A stretch of DNA of 64,000 nucleotides. Source: Turritopsis dohrnii (lineage: Eukaryota > Cnidaria > Hydrozoa > Anthoathecata > Oceaniidae). This document shows, piece by piece, positions 1 to 11,100 of the stretch. Numbering within the stretch: position 1 is the stretch's first letter; each line of letters opens with the position of its first letter. The position numbers were made by a program, and so were the translations under genes. Where the stretch lies: positions 1,612,001 through 1,676,000 of the forward strand of contig BQMF02000010.1 of assembly GCA_027922465.2 (NCBI GenBank), in the 5' to 3' direction. A model generated the notes under the pieces. That model saw nothing but the letters and a program-made list of their open reading frames with translations. It did no database searches and was not told the DNA's origin.

Positions 1-1175
1 TCATAACTCTCTCGCTGGGAGGGTTGGTGGTGCGATGTCAGCAGGAGACAGACGTGCCGGGACGAACTGTCGGAGATGTTTTCGGTTTCTCCTGGTCTGG
101 CGCCCAGAGCCATCAACTTTAACGGTATAGCTGTGGTTACCATGGTCCTCAACGACCGTTCCAGATCGATCCCATCTCCTGTGATAGTTTCCAGCCTGAT
201 TTTGGACATAGCAACGGTCTCTGAGATGGACGGGTGGCATGCCTTGCGAATTCTTGTATAGCTTCTCGGCGGTATGATGGAAGTGTTCTCTCAGTGCCCA
301 CTCCTTCTGTGACCATGCTCTCCGCCAAAGTGGACGTATGTGGGGATTGCTGAATGTCTAAAGTCGATTTGAGAAAGCAAACGCATCCCTGATCGGTCGG
401 CCGAAAATTATCTGAGATGGCGATATGTTACAGTCCGGGTCAGGGGTATTCCGTAGGTGCATCAAGGCACGAAGAAATCTGTCAGTGTCCAGGGAGCCAG
501 ATGGGCCTGTGTTCAAACGGAGGAGACGCTTGGCGGTCTTAACTGCTACCTCTGCTCGTCCGTTGGACTGTGGGTAGTAAGCAGAAGACAGTCTTCACAC
601 CCCAGCGAGAGAGGAAGTCTTCTGTGGCTGCCGCAACGAACTCCGGGCCTTCGTCACTAGATATCTCTTCGGGTACCCCAAAGCGGGCAAAGTAATTGCG
701 CAGGCACGAAATGAGTCCAGCAGAGCCGGATTGAGGCGAGCCATGCGGTGATGTAAATACGTCGAACGATCCAGAGAGGCGGTCCCCAATGACAAGGAAA
801 TGTTGGGCAATGAGGTCGAAGAAGTCTGTGAACAGTTTCTCGAATGGAGTAGGTGATACTGAAGGAGGAGAGGGCTGTATTAGTTGTGAAGGGGCATTTA
901 CTGGCCCTTGTTCGTTCGATGTCTTGAGACATCCCTGGCCAAAATACGATAGGACGTGCCCGAGCCCCCATTGTTGAGACACCCTGGTGCGCAGAGTGCA
1001 GGGCTTCCAAGATGGCTGGGCGAAGGGAAAGCGGTATCACAGCTCGACCCTGATAGATGACAACACCATCAGATACATGAAGGCTGTGGCGATATTGCCA
1101 GTATGGAGCAACAGCAGGCTGGTGTCGGGTGCCGTCCGGGAGCCCGCAGAGGATAGCGTCCAGCAGAGCTGACAT
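1..1175 (-). pseudogene. Integrase of Ty3/gypsy pol, multiply frameshifted
   Basis: Starting near 1175 the minus strand encodes an H2C2-like zinc region (SAHQG), a DDE core with a first Asp in FTDFFD (about 830), a second Asp in SSDEGPEF (about 655) and YYPQSNGRAE carrying the catalytic Glu (about 560). A GPY/F-like C-terminal stretch (79 residues, 240-1) ends at a TGA. At least two frameshifts break it, near 970 and 585. The gene is not expected to make active integrase. Confidence 0.85.
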
Positions 1176-1201
1176 GGCAGTGTCCTTCTTGGTCTCCGAA
1201 G

Positions 1202-2447
1202 CTAGTTGATCCCATGTGACCGATGTGAGGGCAGTTGTGTCAAGGATTCCGAGTTGTCAGGAGGCAAGGACAAGCCCTCATTATGGGCCGGGTGGCGTGA
1301 TGCAGCGTCAGCAGCAAAGTTGGACTTCCCAGGCAGGTGGATAATATTGAAACACCAGGGAAGCGTTCTCTGTTTCAGCCGGAATAGTCTCGTATTGGAT
1401 ATCTCGTCCAATGTTCTGTCCCCGAAGACTTTGGTGAGCGGCTTATGGTCGGTCGCAACAATGAGGTCTCGACATCCCAGGGTGAACCACTTTGTATGCT
1501 CGAGGCCCCAGCTTATCGCGAGGGCCTCACCTTCGATGGGTGCGTAGTGTTGTTCCGCCGATGACAGGAATCTGGATCCAGCCAGGGTTACCTGCCAACC
1601 ATCTGGGCAGCAGTCAGGTACCTTGCTAGGACAGGAACAGTGGTTTTGCAAAAGAAAGTATCCAATGCCTTGTTTCGACCAATCTGTTCGCAGGCAAGTT
1701 GAACGCTCCAAGTCGAATATCTCGGCGCCGGATCTGATCGCATCAATAATTGCGGCTTTTGATGAGTAGAAAGCTGCATCCAACGTTTCATCCCATTGGA
1801 ACGAGCAGCGGGGTGAAAGAAAGGGACAAAATGGGGCCATGTGCTGACGCAGCTGAGCATAATTCGATACCTGATTGATGAGGCCGAGCCAGCTACGAAT
1901 ATCTGTTGTTGAAGAGGGCGTCGGGAAATACCGAATTGTGCTGATATATTTGTCGAGCGGGTCAATCCTGTCTTCTGTGATCCGAAACCCAGCGAAGTGT
2001 ACCTCTTTTTTTAGCAAATTGGAGCTTCTCGGGGTTCAGCACAATGCCTGCGTTTCCCACAAGGGTTAGGAAGTCGATGGTACGCCACCAATGCTCCTCG
2101 AGGTTTTGGTCGTAGTGAAGGGTGTCATCGATGATACGTTCTTTGCGTGGGAACTCCGCTATGATGGCATCGAATCTGCGGTTGTAACCGTCCCCCGACG
2201 ATAAGAAGCCCTGTGGTGCTCGCTTATAGCGCCATCGACCAATGGGGGTGATAAATGTGGTGAGGTGGCGATCAGACTCACGGAGGGGAAGGCTATGATA
2301 GCCATTCCAGGCGTCCGTCACGGTCTTCCAGGTATCACGTGTTATCCGACGAGCAACACGGAATGGGGATTCAGCATTGTGCGTTTCTTTCCTGCAATGC
2401 TTGTTAAGGGGAGAGAGGTCAACCTGTCCTGCGTGGGGATCCGTCAT
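1202..2447 (-). pseudogene. Reverse transcriptase and RNase H of Ty3/gypsy pol, frameshifted
   Basis: Two overlapping minus-strand frames together cover RT and RNase H. Frame one (2447-1962) has the RT palm, with VDLSPLNKH and the IDD catalytic aspartates in RIIDDTLHYD. Frame two (2017-1202) continues with the RT connection (FAGFRITEDRI) and RNase H, recognised by LRTDWSKQGIGYFL, the ALAISWGLEH helix and ATDHKPL. The frames overlap near 2010 at a frameshift. A normal element would have one continuous frame here. Confidence 0.85.
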
Positions 2448-2559
2448 GCTTCCTTGTGATAACCGTGCGGTGACACCAAGTCACTGCTTCACCAATGGGC
2501 ACCCGTTCGATGACTCCCAGTGCTTCGTTGCGATGGAGGTCTGAATTCACCTTTTCCTG

Positions 2560-3247
2560 TCAGTGTATTGGCACTGGTATCGCGGTGTGGCAGGCTGTCG
2601 GTTTCGCATCATCACGAAGGTGAATCTCTACCGGAGGGCCATCCATCCGTGGAAGTTGTTGGTGTGGACAAGTATTGAAGGTGGAGCTGGCACATCGTTG
2701 AAGGCGCCAGTCCTGCATTTTGTCATTGCTGGCAGGGTTGCAGGGAAACGGAAGTTGCTTCGGGCGATCAGGGACGATTGTCCTCCGAGGGCAGTTACAA
2801 ATGCCACCATCGTCGTTCGTCGCTCCACAAATAGATCCATCATTCGACATGGTAGCTTTGCTGATCGTCTCGCAGGGGACTGTGCAAGTACCGTTGTTAA
2901 ACTTGCCAATGGTCGGGAAGTCGCTATCGATAATTCCCAGCTGGAGCATCGTTTCGTGGGACAGGTATAGCGCGTTGGCATCACGACTGACGTAGACCAT
3001 TGAGCGAGAAAGGATGGTACCCCATGAGTTGGTCGTTCCTGTAATGTGTGCGAAGAAGACTCAATCAATGCGAATCGGAGATTTGTTAGCTGCGTTCAGT
3101 GACATCTTGGCAGGGTGCAGGTCGGATATTTTAAAGCCAGACTGCAAGTACTGGTCCAGTGACCACAGGTCAGATTGAGCACCTGAGTCAGTGATTCCTT
3201 TCACATTAACGATACTGGATGGCCGACTATCAAGCGATAGCTACAGC
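2560..3247 (-). pseudogene. Aspartic protease region of Ty3/gypsy pol, broken
   Basis: Directly after gag on the minus strand the translation contains a D-S-G-A catalytic motif (ITDSGAQSDLW, about 3195-3165), followed by a strand-rich stretch up to about 2900. This is the usual position and signature of a retropepsin-like protease. The frame is interrupted between 3065 and 3000 and again before the RT part. It is a relic with no expected activity. Confidence 0.6.
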
Positions 3248-4366
3248 TCAACGGTTGGGTGTTCTTTCATGCGAGCCTTCCTCCATTCGCATTTGGTAAA
3301 AAATTTGGTGGTCCGCCGGTAACGTGGTCCGAGGTTTCGAGGGTTTCTGGGACGAGTGGTGATGGATCGATGATATTTGACCAAAATAGTCCACCGGGGC
3401 AACACTCACAGAACTGGCATCTCCCTCCTTCTTGCGCTGTTGGATGTCTCTGTTCTTTTTCCAACAGGTTTCACATCGTGTATGGGGTTTCCGATTCCAC
3501 CCTCGTGACTTTTTGGAGAACACCTTAAAGGTCCTACCACAATCTGAGCACTCAGCAGTGCTAGACTTGTCAGTCTCACTCGGGGATGTGGGGCGGTGTC
3601 TGGCGGGGTTGGCTCTATTGCGACGGTATGATGACTGGGCGGAGATCGATGTGGCTGGGTTAGCATTCCTGGCGGTTTCCCTGTTTTCGACGAAGGCTAT
3701 AACTTCTGTTATAGCTTTCATCTGGATGTTGTCGGTGCTGAGGGCGTCACGGCGTATATCCAGGTCTGCTATACCATTCAGCAATACGTCTCGTATGACC
3801 TCGTCGGTATAGTAGACATTGCCACGGTATCCAGTATTGCAATTGCCACAAAGACCGTTGTGCGTGGTCTGGAATTCACAGGTCTCTGCATTACCCTGAA
3901 CTCTAGCAGCGAATGTTCGGAATGGCTCGTCAGGGTCCTGTCTCATGGCCAGGAGCTCCGATCTGACCACACCAAGGGCGACAGGAATAACGGCCAAGGT
4001 CTTGAGGGTCTGGAGCACCTCGGTGAGTGGAAGAACAGTGAATGCAGGGTTTGCTCGAAGGGCGATGTTGCCAAGGTGTTCATCGGCACATTCAAGTAGC
4101 TGACCAGATGCTGCATCATCTGGGATCATGGATCCAACACGAAAGGTCTCCCATCGTCTGATGAAGGCATTCCAGTCCTCGGTTTTGGAGTTGAGCCGGA
4201 CCTTAGGGCGCTCAAGTCTGGGTGTACTTGGGGCAGCAGGGCCACGTGGGGCAGTAGAAGCAGCGTGTGCATGCGAGTGCAGGTTCAGTATTGCAGCTGC
4301 TCCAATGACGTCAACATCGTCCGTTTGAAACCCACATCCAGGAATTGGGCATGTGAGGACTGTCAT
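3248..4366 (-). CDS. Gag-like protein of the Ty3/gypsy element
   Basis: This is an intact 372-residue frame, the only unbroken one in the element. It opens with a C-x4-C ... H-x3-H motif near residues 5-33 (CPIPGC ... HSHAH). A capsid-like middle follows, with a tryptophan-rich start (DWNAFIRRWETF) and a segment resembling retrotransposon gag (LLAMRQDPDEPFRTFAARVQG). Cys pairs occur near residues 172-180 (CGNC) and later in a CSDCGRTF ... CETCWKK pattern that could act as a nucleic-acid knuckle. The protein would package element RNA in cytoplasmic particles. The adjoining pol frames are broken, so this copy is probably non-autonomous. The family call rests mainly on position upstream of protease and pol. 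Confidence 0.75.
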   Translation of the reverse strand: MTVLTCPIPGCGFQTDDVDVIGAAAILNLHSHAHAASTAPRGPAAPSTPRLERPKVRLNSKTEDWNAFIRRWETFRVGSMIPDDAASGQLLECADEHLGNIALRANPAFTVLPLTEVLQTLKTLAVIPVALGVVRSELLAMRQDPDEPFRTFAARVQGNAETCEFQTTHNGLCGNCNTGYRGNVYYTDEVIRDVLLNGIADLDIRRDALSTDNIQMKAITEVIAFVENRETARNANPATSISAQSSYRRNRANPARHRPTSPSETDKSSTAECSDCGRTFKVFSKKSRGWNRKPHTRCETCWKKNRDIQQRKKEGDASSVSVAPVDYFGQISSIHHHSSQKPSKPRTTLPADHQIFYQMRMEEGSHERTPNR

Positions 4367-5874
4367 GATTAATCTAACACTGCTCAGAGTATTCCAGTTA
4401 AAGATTCAATCATGGATAAAAGTCATTCAATTATTATGTCATATTATATATATTAGAATGTTTGAATCTAAAATACAAACAAGGAGAACAAACAAAAGAA
4501 CAAACAAAAGAACAATGAACTATAAGATAGTGAATGTCATTAGTCATAACTCTCCGCCTATCATGGAACTATGATATGTTTTCAGTGTAAGTAAAAGTTC
4601 AAGTAAACAACAGTTGCTGTAGAAAGAGATAGAATAACACCAAACTTTAGCTCTATTCAAATTTCTATTCAATTTTCAAACAATGAGAATCCATGCGTAT
4701 TGCCTCGCCTCATTCTCTTTTATGCAATGTTTATTATTTTTTAACTACTCAGTAAAATTTAAAATAAAAACCGGAAATTTTAAATAAAAAACGAGTATAC
4801 TTAACAAGTTCATTCATAAAAACAAACATGCTATCCTTATTAGGGCTTCTAAAATTTTTTCTTTTTCAGAAAATCGGAACTGAATTCGTTTTTTCGTTTT
4901 TATGTTATAATGAAAAACATATTTTCGATTTTTCATTTCACATACTCGGACGTTTGTTTCATTATCTTACAAACTAAAAGTGTTTTCAAGTTGTTTTCAC
5001 TAGTACGACCTCCTAAGGAATATAGAATGTTGTGGTGTAAGTATCGGGACCGAAACTAATTGGCGTCCTCTTAACTATGGTTATAAACATTGTTTACACA
5101 AATCTACCAATCAAAATCTCTGGTAGATAATAATAGCGCACGTGCACAGCTGTATTATTTTAAGTTGGTAAAAACAATCTCCTATTGTGGTAAGGTTGAG
5201 TGAGAAGAAAGTTATTATTATTGTTATTATTATTGTTATTGTTATTATTATTATTATTATTATAATTGCCAACAATGCAGTAATCAGCGCGCGATTAGCT
5301 TCGCTGTTGCGTGTTGAAATAAAAATCGAAATAGTGGATCAAAACAAGGATGAATACACGGAAAGAAAACAATTTATCAGAAACGAAGTTGGAATAAGTA
5401 TGAATCTAGAAGTTTTTCATATTCATAACAGCTGCTGAGCATTTTCTTAAGCTCAACTAGCAAGCGATTTTAGTGTGCTTCAAAACATTCAGTATCTATC
5501 AAATCTGAATATTCTCTTTTAAAACGTTCATTATCTATCAACTCTGAATATTCTCTTTGAGATTTGTGATAAAGTTTACAATTGCTGAAAATTTGCAAAT
5601 TAGCAACGCTCAAATTTGTTATGAAAATGCTCTCTTAAAACATTTTACCTGGTCTCACAATGCCCCTTCGTTGATTTCGTCAAAATCCAAATTTAACTTT
5701 GCACCATACATAAAAAAGCTCATATAACATATAGCTTGAGCAGCTATTGGCTATTAACATTAAGGTATGAGAGAATATAACATCGCGCTTTATTCAGTTA
5801 TCTGTTATCAGGATTTTGTTCACAATTTGTTCTTTCTCCTTACGATGTTCCTATTACTTCGCCTTTCTTTCAAA
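4367..5874. other. Intergenic, AT-rich, short repeats only
   Basis: No coding region is supported. It contains AACAAAAG-type short repeats near 4484-4512, a TTA/GTTATT microsatellite at about 5212-5262, and a sequence at 4620-4680 that resembles a hairpin repeat at 41019-41096. The 5' LTR of the gypsy element would be expected here but was not identified. Confidence 0.5.
5212..5262. repeat. TTA-type microsatellite
   Basis: About 50 bases of TTA/TTG units (TTATTATTGTTA pattern). A short open frame runs through it but is low complexity. Confidence 0.85.
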
Positions 5875-6225
5875 GGGGTGTATAGCTCACTTGGTAAGAC
5901 AGTTGACTTGTAATACAAGGGTGACAGTTGGTAGTGGTTCAAATCCCGGCACTGTAGAATGCTAATGTGATATGAACAAGTAACATATGCAACGAAAGCT
6001 ATAATGAGATATACATGTGCATGATGTGATGTAATGAACAAGTGCCTCAAATAACATATAAAAAAAAACCACAATCACCTATCAGTGTAGTATGTGCAAG
6101 TTCTCTGCCTTAAAATCTGAGGTATGCATTCCTGGTGGAGGCCCACACATCAGTGAATAACACTGCCAGTTCCCCCCGGCCTCGTTAAAATAAATTCCAA
6201 AAAAAAAAAAAAAAAAAAAAAAAAA
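5875..6225 (+). mobile_element. tRNA-derived SINE with poly(A) tail
   Basis: The head carries RNA polymerase III boxes: an A box TAGCTCACTTGG at 5883-5894 and a B box GGTTCAAATCC at 5936-5946, spaced as in a tRNA with a TGT-like anticodon region between them. A body of about 250 bases follows and ends in TTAAAATAAATTCC and 27 A at 6199-6225. The acceptor stem does not pair well and there is no 3' CCA-ready end, so a SINE is preferred over a tRNA gene. The central part may be one of the conserved SINE domains, but I could not assign it. No convincing target duplication was found. Confidence 0.75.
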
Positions 6226-8105
6226 GATAGACTTCAAATCGCCCAAACCATGCTACGGATGTGTATGACACAAATTTGATGGTTCGGTCCCGTCCAACAT
6301 TGATCATGTTGAAAGATGTGCTACGGAGATTGACAGTACGGACTACAAAAAATGACAAATAATCACGACTATAAAGTCTTTTCTCCCACAAAAGAAATCT
6401 TATTACTTATCTCAGAATGAACGTCAAATCTAATAATTATAATGTCCTAATCAAAAAGTTACTTATAATTACACTTCTCAAAATTTATATTAACCACCAT
6501 TAAGTGTTGTATGAACGTTCTCTGATTTAAACGTAAGGAAATGATGGGATGAAAAACGGTGCTTAAAATGATAATTGAGTAGAAAACACAATTTATAGCA
6601 AAAAACAAAATTGTACCTTAATTACTACATAATGTGAAAAAAACCCATCATCAAATGAACGTAAATGCAATCTTATTACAGAAAGCAACCTAAGTGACCT
6701 CTGAAAATATTAATGATTGCATAGAAATTGATAGACGATGATACCTAAAGTCTAGACAAAAGCAATATGATATGAAAAAAAAACCAAAAAGATCGAAATA
6801 ATAGAACTAGTCACTTTGGTTTGAAAAAAGAAACCTTCTAAAAAAATAGTATGCGTTAAATAATTTTTTTTACTAGACATCGTTGCAAGGTATAAGATTA
6901 TTTTCAAAACCTACTGGACATTTATCGCACGTTTGATTATTATACTTATACCGACTCCAGGATAAAAACTTCTGGTTATCCCTAGCCAAATGGGATTGTT
7001 GTCTATTTTACCAGAAGAAACCATATAGATAGGCATAAGAATCTGTGTTTGACACAAAAAAATTAGGAAGTTTACAAATTTTTCTTGCAACCTCGCCAAA
7101 CTCAATTAAAAATTAATTACAATTTAATTACACGTGCTTATATACTGTACTCTAATCAAACAAATTGAACCTTTAAAATTAAATATGCTGCTGCGATGCT
7201 TCTGTACTTAATTAGATTACTTTCAAAAGCTGTTGTATCAACTATTAAATGAAATCATTTCTTTAACAGCAAACTGTATTATACACCAAGGATACGGATA
7301 GCAAATTCTTACACCCACAAACAAACAAAAGACAAAAAAACAAATTCAAAAATACAGCAGCAGTTTGTGCATTAATTATAAACATAAACGTATTCCCATG
7401 GAAGAGAATCAAAAAAGAGCGTCGTCATTTCAGAATTTAACACAAACATTAACTGAACACCTCATGAGAAATAACATGACCATATTGTTAAGCATTTTGT
7501 AACATTGAAAAGACTTTCATTAATCACATCATTACATCCATAGCTTTGTTAGCAAATTAAATAATTACTGATTGCCAAATCTTAATAAGAAGTTTTCATG
7601 AGACACACTTTTCAAGAAGTAAACAAACATCATTCTCATTCTGCTTGTTAACTAAGAATCGGATGCTGTGACGTCATTTTACGAAAAGGTGTCTTGCCAG
7701 GCATAACTTTTAAAACATTGAAAAGTTCCATAAAATCACTTTGTATCTTCGTTTCAAATATTTCATGGACTACGACTCATTAGTCTGGATACCTATGGAT
7801 ACATGTATTTACTTCGTTCTTTCAATAATTGATTATAATTGAAAAAAGATTATCATTATTACTACATAGCTCCATCATATTAGATTGGTCGAGGATTTCA
7901 ACCATTGAGAGAAATATCAACAGCAAAATACAGGTTTCCAGACCGATGTTCCCATGATATAATAAATATCTACCAACATTAAACTACTTTCTTTCTAATT
8001 TTTTGAATCAGGTGCAAATTAACTGCCTTCCAAACTTTACTAAAATTTTCATTAATGAAATACATTATAAGAAATGAAATGGGATTTAATATTGGATCTA
8101 TGGTA
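6226..8105. other. Intergenic, no feature recognised
   Basis: AT-rich sequence with no coding support on either strand. It presumably includes the 3' UTR of the minus-strand beta-helix gene. I see no clear polyadenylation site. Confidence 0.4.
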
Positions 8106-11100
8106 TCATAGGTCACACACCTTCGAAATTGATTCAGCGTTTTCTATACGATGTACGTATAAGACTGAGCGAAGCATATTAACACCTGCGAAAATGACGA
8201 GGATAAACATGGAAACTGCTTCTAAATTGTTGACCAAACCATCTTTGTAAGGCTTGACATTCAACTGAATAAACAGGAAAACTCCCATAATTGGAAAAAT
8301 CGTAGTAAGTCGAGAGATCGGATCGATGTAAAAAACGATGATGTATGCAATGATTAGCTTTTGAATGAGCAGCCACGAATGCCAATAAGTATAAGTTTTA
8401 TGGCCATTATTTCTGTATGGCTGTTCAAAGAGTTCTGCAATGGTCGATTTTAATTTGTTTTTCTCCTCACTGACTCGGTAACAAGCCTTTTTGAATGATA
8501 TTGATATATAGTAAAAGGGCACAATTATGGGTATTGTCATAAAGACAAGAAATCTTTCCACGGTAATGAGGTTTGCTCTTAAAAGTCTCAACGATAAAAA
8601 TAGCGAAACTGGAAAGGGTATAATCTATAAGCAAAGAAATGCAGCTGCAAAGTAATGACCGAGGCCCCAACATAACTTCTGGGCATACACATATAACACA
8701 TTGACATTGTTTACTTCGATACAATGAATCATCACTAAAGAGAGCGTTGCAATGTTCTTGTACTTTATGTTGAGCAAACGCAAGAAACATGTATAGCAGC
8801 GACCAAGAAAAGATATCTCATCGAGGTTACTGCCAGATGCATAGATGTCCTTTAGTTGAATTGAACTTGGTATATCTTCAGATGGCAAGTCTTCATCAGC
8901 ATTTGTACCCCTAATACATTCTTCTAAAGATTTGCTTGTTGTCCATGAATTCCGATACATGGAGAATAAATGCAAGAATAAAGCTACTACAATCACAGGT
9001 ATAATCAACCCAACTGAAAAAACGAAATCTTTAATGACGAATTTCTGAAAGTCATTTAACTGTAGTGACGGGCACAGAGTAAAAGACGGTTTTATGATAT
9101 CTAAATTAAAGATGTCCGTGAAAAACGTATCTATTTGTGATGTTGAATAACGAGATCCCAGTTCAATTGTCATTAGCTGCTTTAATTGGTAAAAGCTGAC
9201 AAGGACGTTAAAGATCCCCGACCATCGACGACAGTCTTCGTCACTTTCTTTACATGATGTGATTTCATTAGGCAGAAAACACTGTGCTTCTGGGGCAGCA
9301 TTGTCACCGTCTTTTTTTATATCATTGTAAATACTTGTAGTTGCTTCTTCTTCGTTAATTTTTTTGTTATTTTTGAAAAGTTTTCCACATGTGATGTGGC
9401 TGATGATAGTCTTCAGAATACTTCCAATGTTTTTCAATTTGTCCAAGTATGCAATACCAATTATGTACAAAAATAAAGAAAGGATGAATAAGAACCAAAA
9501 ATAAATTGAATGTTCACAGGATGATGATAAAATACATTTATTAGAGAAGTAATCCACTGAATATCCTCCTTCGCAAGTGCTGCATAAAGTTCCATGACGG
9601 TTTTGGTTACAACTTATGTATGAGTCACATGGTTTCGTTTTGTTAGAGCAGCAATACCCATCTGGGCATGGAACAAAGTTCACATTACCAGTGGATTTAC
9701 CAAGATAACCCCAGTAATTATCATTACTGACTATCTTCCCATCGCACGTTCCACCACTTGGGCAGTTCTTGCACGAAATTATTTTTGAATTTTTGAATTC
9801 CAAATTTATATTTCTTGTTGTTATGCGGTAGGAAGGCTGGTAAAGTTCTCTTGGATGTTCTGGAATTGCACTAATGTTGAAAAATGTATTCAAATGAAAG
9901 CTTGCTACTTTATCACCGATATTATAAGTTCCTCTACCGCATGCTCTGCAGAAATAAGTGAAAAGAAAAGCGTCACTTGCTTTTATCTCGTGATGTGGGT
10001 AGCTGTTATGAGAACATAATAAAGATGAATTGACAAAATTGATAGGACTTGGATTAAAATGTGCTTTTGCATCTACTTCTATTATTGGACTTTCTATTTT
10101 TGCGGTAGTAGTGATATGGACATTTGTTAAATTCATTTCTACACTGACGTTGTTGTCATTTCGATAATAAACAGCCGATTTTGATACATTAAAAAGTGAA
10201 TTTTCGATTGAGAAGTTCGAATTTATAAACCGAGCACATTCATGGCAAGTGATAATCATATCCGAGAACTTAGCTACACCTCCTTCGATATCAAACACAA
10301 TTCCGCTCTTCGAATGATCCATGTAAAAATTTTTTATCAACAATACAGTTTTTAAAGATTTGACCGCTGTTTCACTAGTAACATTTTTTAGCACAATGTT
10401 TGATAAATGGAATGCTGAATTTGTTAGTATCATCTTTGTTTTCATCAGGTATTCTAACGCATGAAAAGTGAAAGTAAAGTCTTTACTGAAATCTTGTGTT
10501 AGGTGCCTCCAGTTATCTAATGTTAAGTTCCTTGAGTATTCCCTTTTTGTGATGGCTATTATCCTAGAATCTAACGATCTATTTTGGTTGATGTAAGCAC
10601 GTGATAATTCTTCTTCAATATTTTCTGAATTACTGATGAGTTTTGATACTTTTGAATTGATAACATGTACGTTATTGCTAGTCAAATTCCGAACATAAAT
10701 AACATTAAGCATCACATTGATCAATGATACATTCTGTGCAAAGATATTCGAAAGAATTGCTGATTTTGATTCCTCTATCCGTATACCATCTGTACCCGCA
10801 GAGCAGTTAAGAAACTTAATCATGTTGATATTGATATCAACAAAATCATTTTTTATCACCAGAAAACTTTCCGTTACTCTCGTTTCTGTTATTGAGATGT
10901 TCGAGAGCGATATTAAGTGTCCACCCTCTACTAAGATACCGTAACCATTTGCTGTTCCGTTAACAATCTCAATCCCTTTCATATCGACAACTAAAGCCTC
11001 TCCATAAAACCAACCTTTCGGAAAATACTTTACTACAACGCTGAGAAAACTTTTCGTTACTCTCGTTTCTTTTATTGAGATATTCGAGAGCGACAATGAC

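Larger units (their letters stand above)
1..4366 (-). mobile_element. Degenerate Ty3/gypsy LTR retrotransposon (internal region)
   Basis: Read on the minus strand the order is gag (4366-3248), aspartic protease (about 3240-2990), reverse transcriptase (about 2450-2000), RNase H (about 2000-1250) and integrase (about 1175-1). This order, with integrase after RNase H, is that of Ty3/gypsy elements. The pol reading frame shifts near 585, 970, 1200, 2010 and 2450-2560, so the copy cannot make a full polyprotein. The integrase tail ends in a TGA at positions 3-1, so the element's 3' LTR would lie outside the window. No clear 5' LTR or primer-binding site was recognised beyond 4366. GC is visibly higher than in the flanking DNA, as expected of a recent arrival. 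Confidence 0.9.

Noticed and set aside
1..4366. An endogenous retrovirus with an envelope gene
   Set aside because: No envelope-like frame is present; gene order and content fit a Ty3/gypsy retrotransposon.
5875..5950. A functional tRNA gene
   Set aside because: A and B boxes are present but the acceptor stem does not pair and the unit continues into a body and poly(A) tail, so it is a SINE head.
8590..8662. A 35-base intron removing the TAG of the beta-helix gene
   Set aside because: GT and AG can be placed, but the intron would be far too short and would shift the downstream frame.
10717..10944. Plus-strand ORF opposite the beta-helix gene
   Set aside because: It is the antisense shadow of the repeat-coding region.
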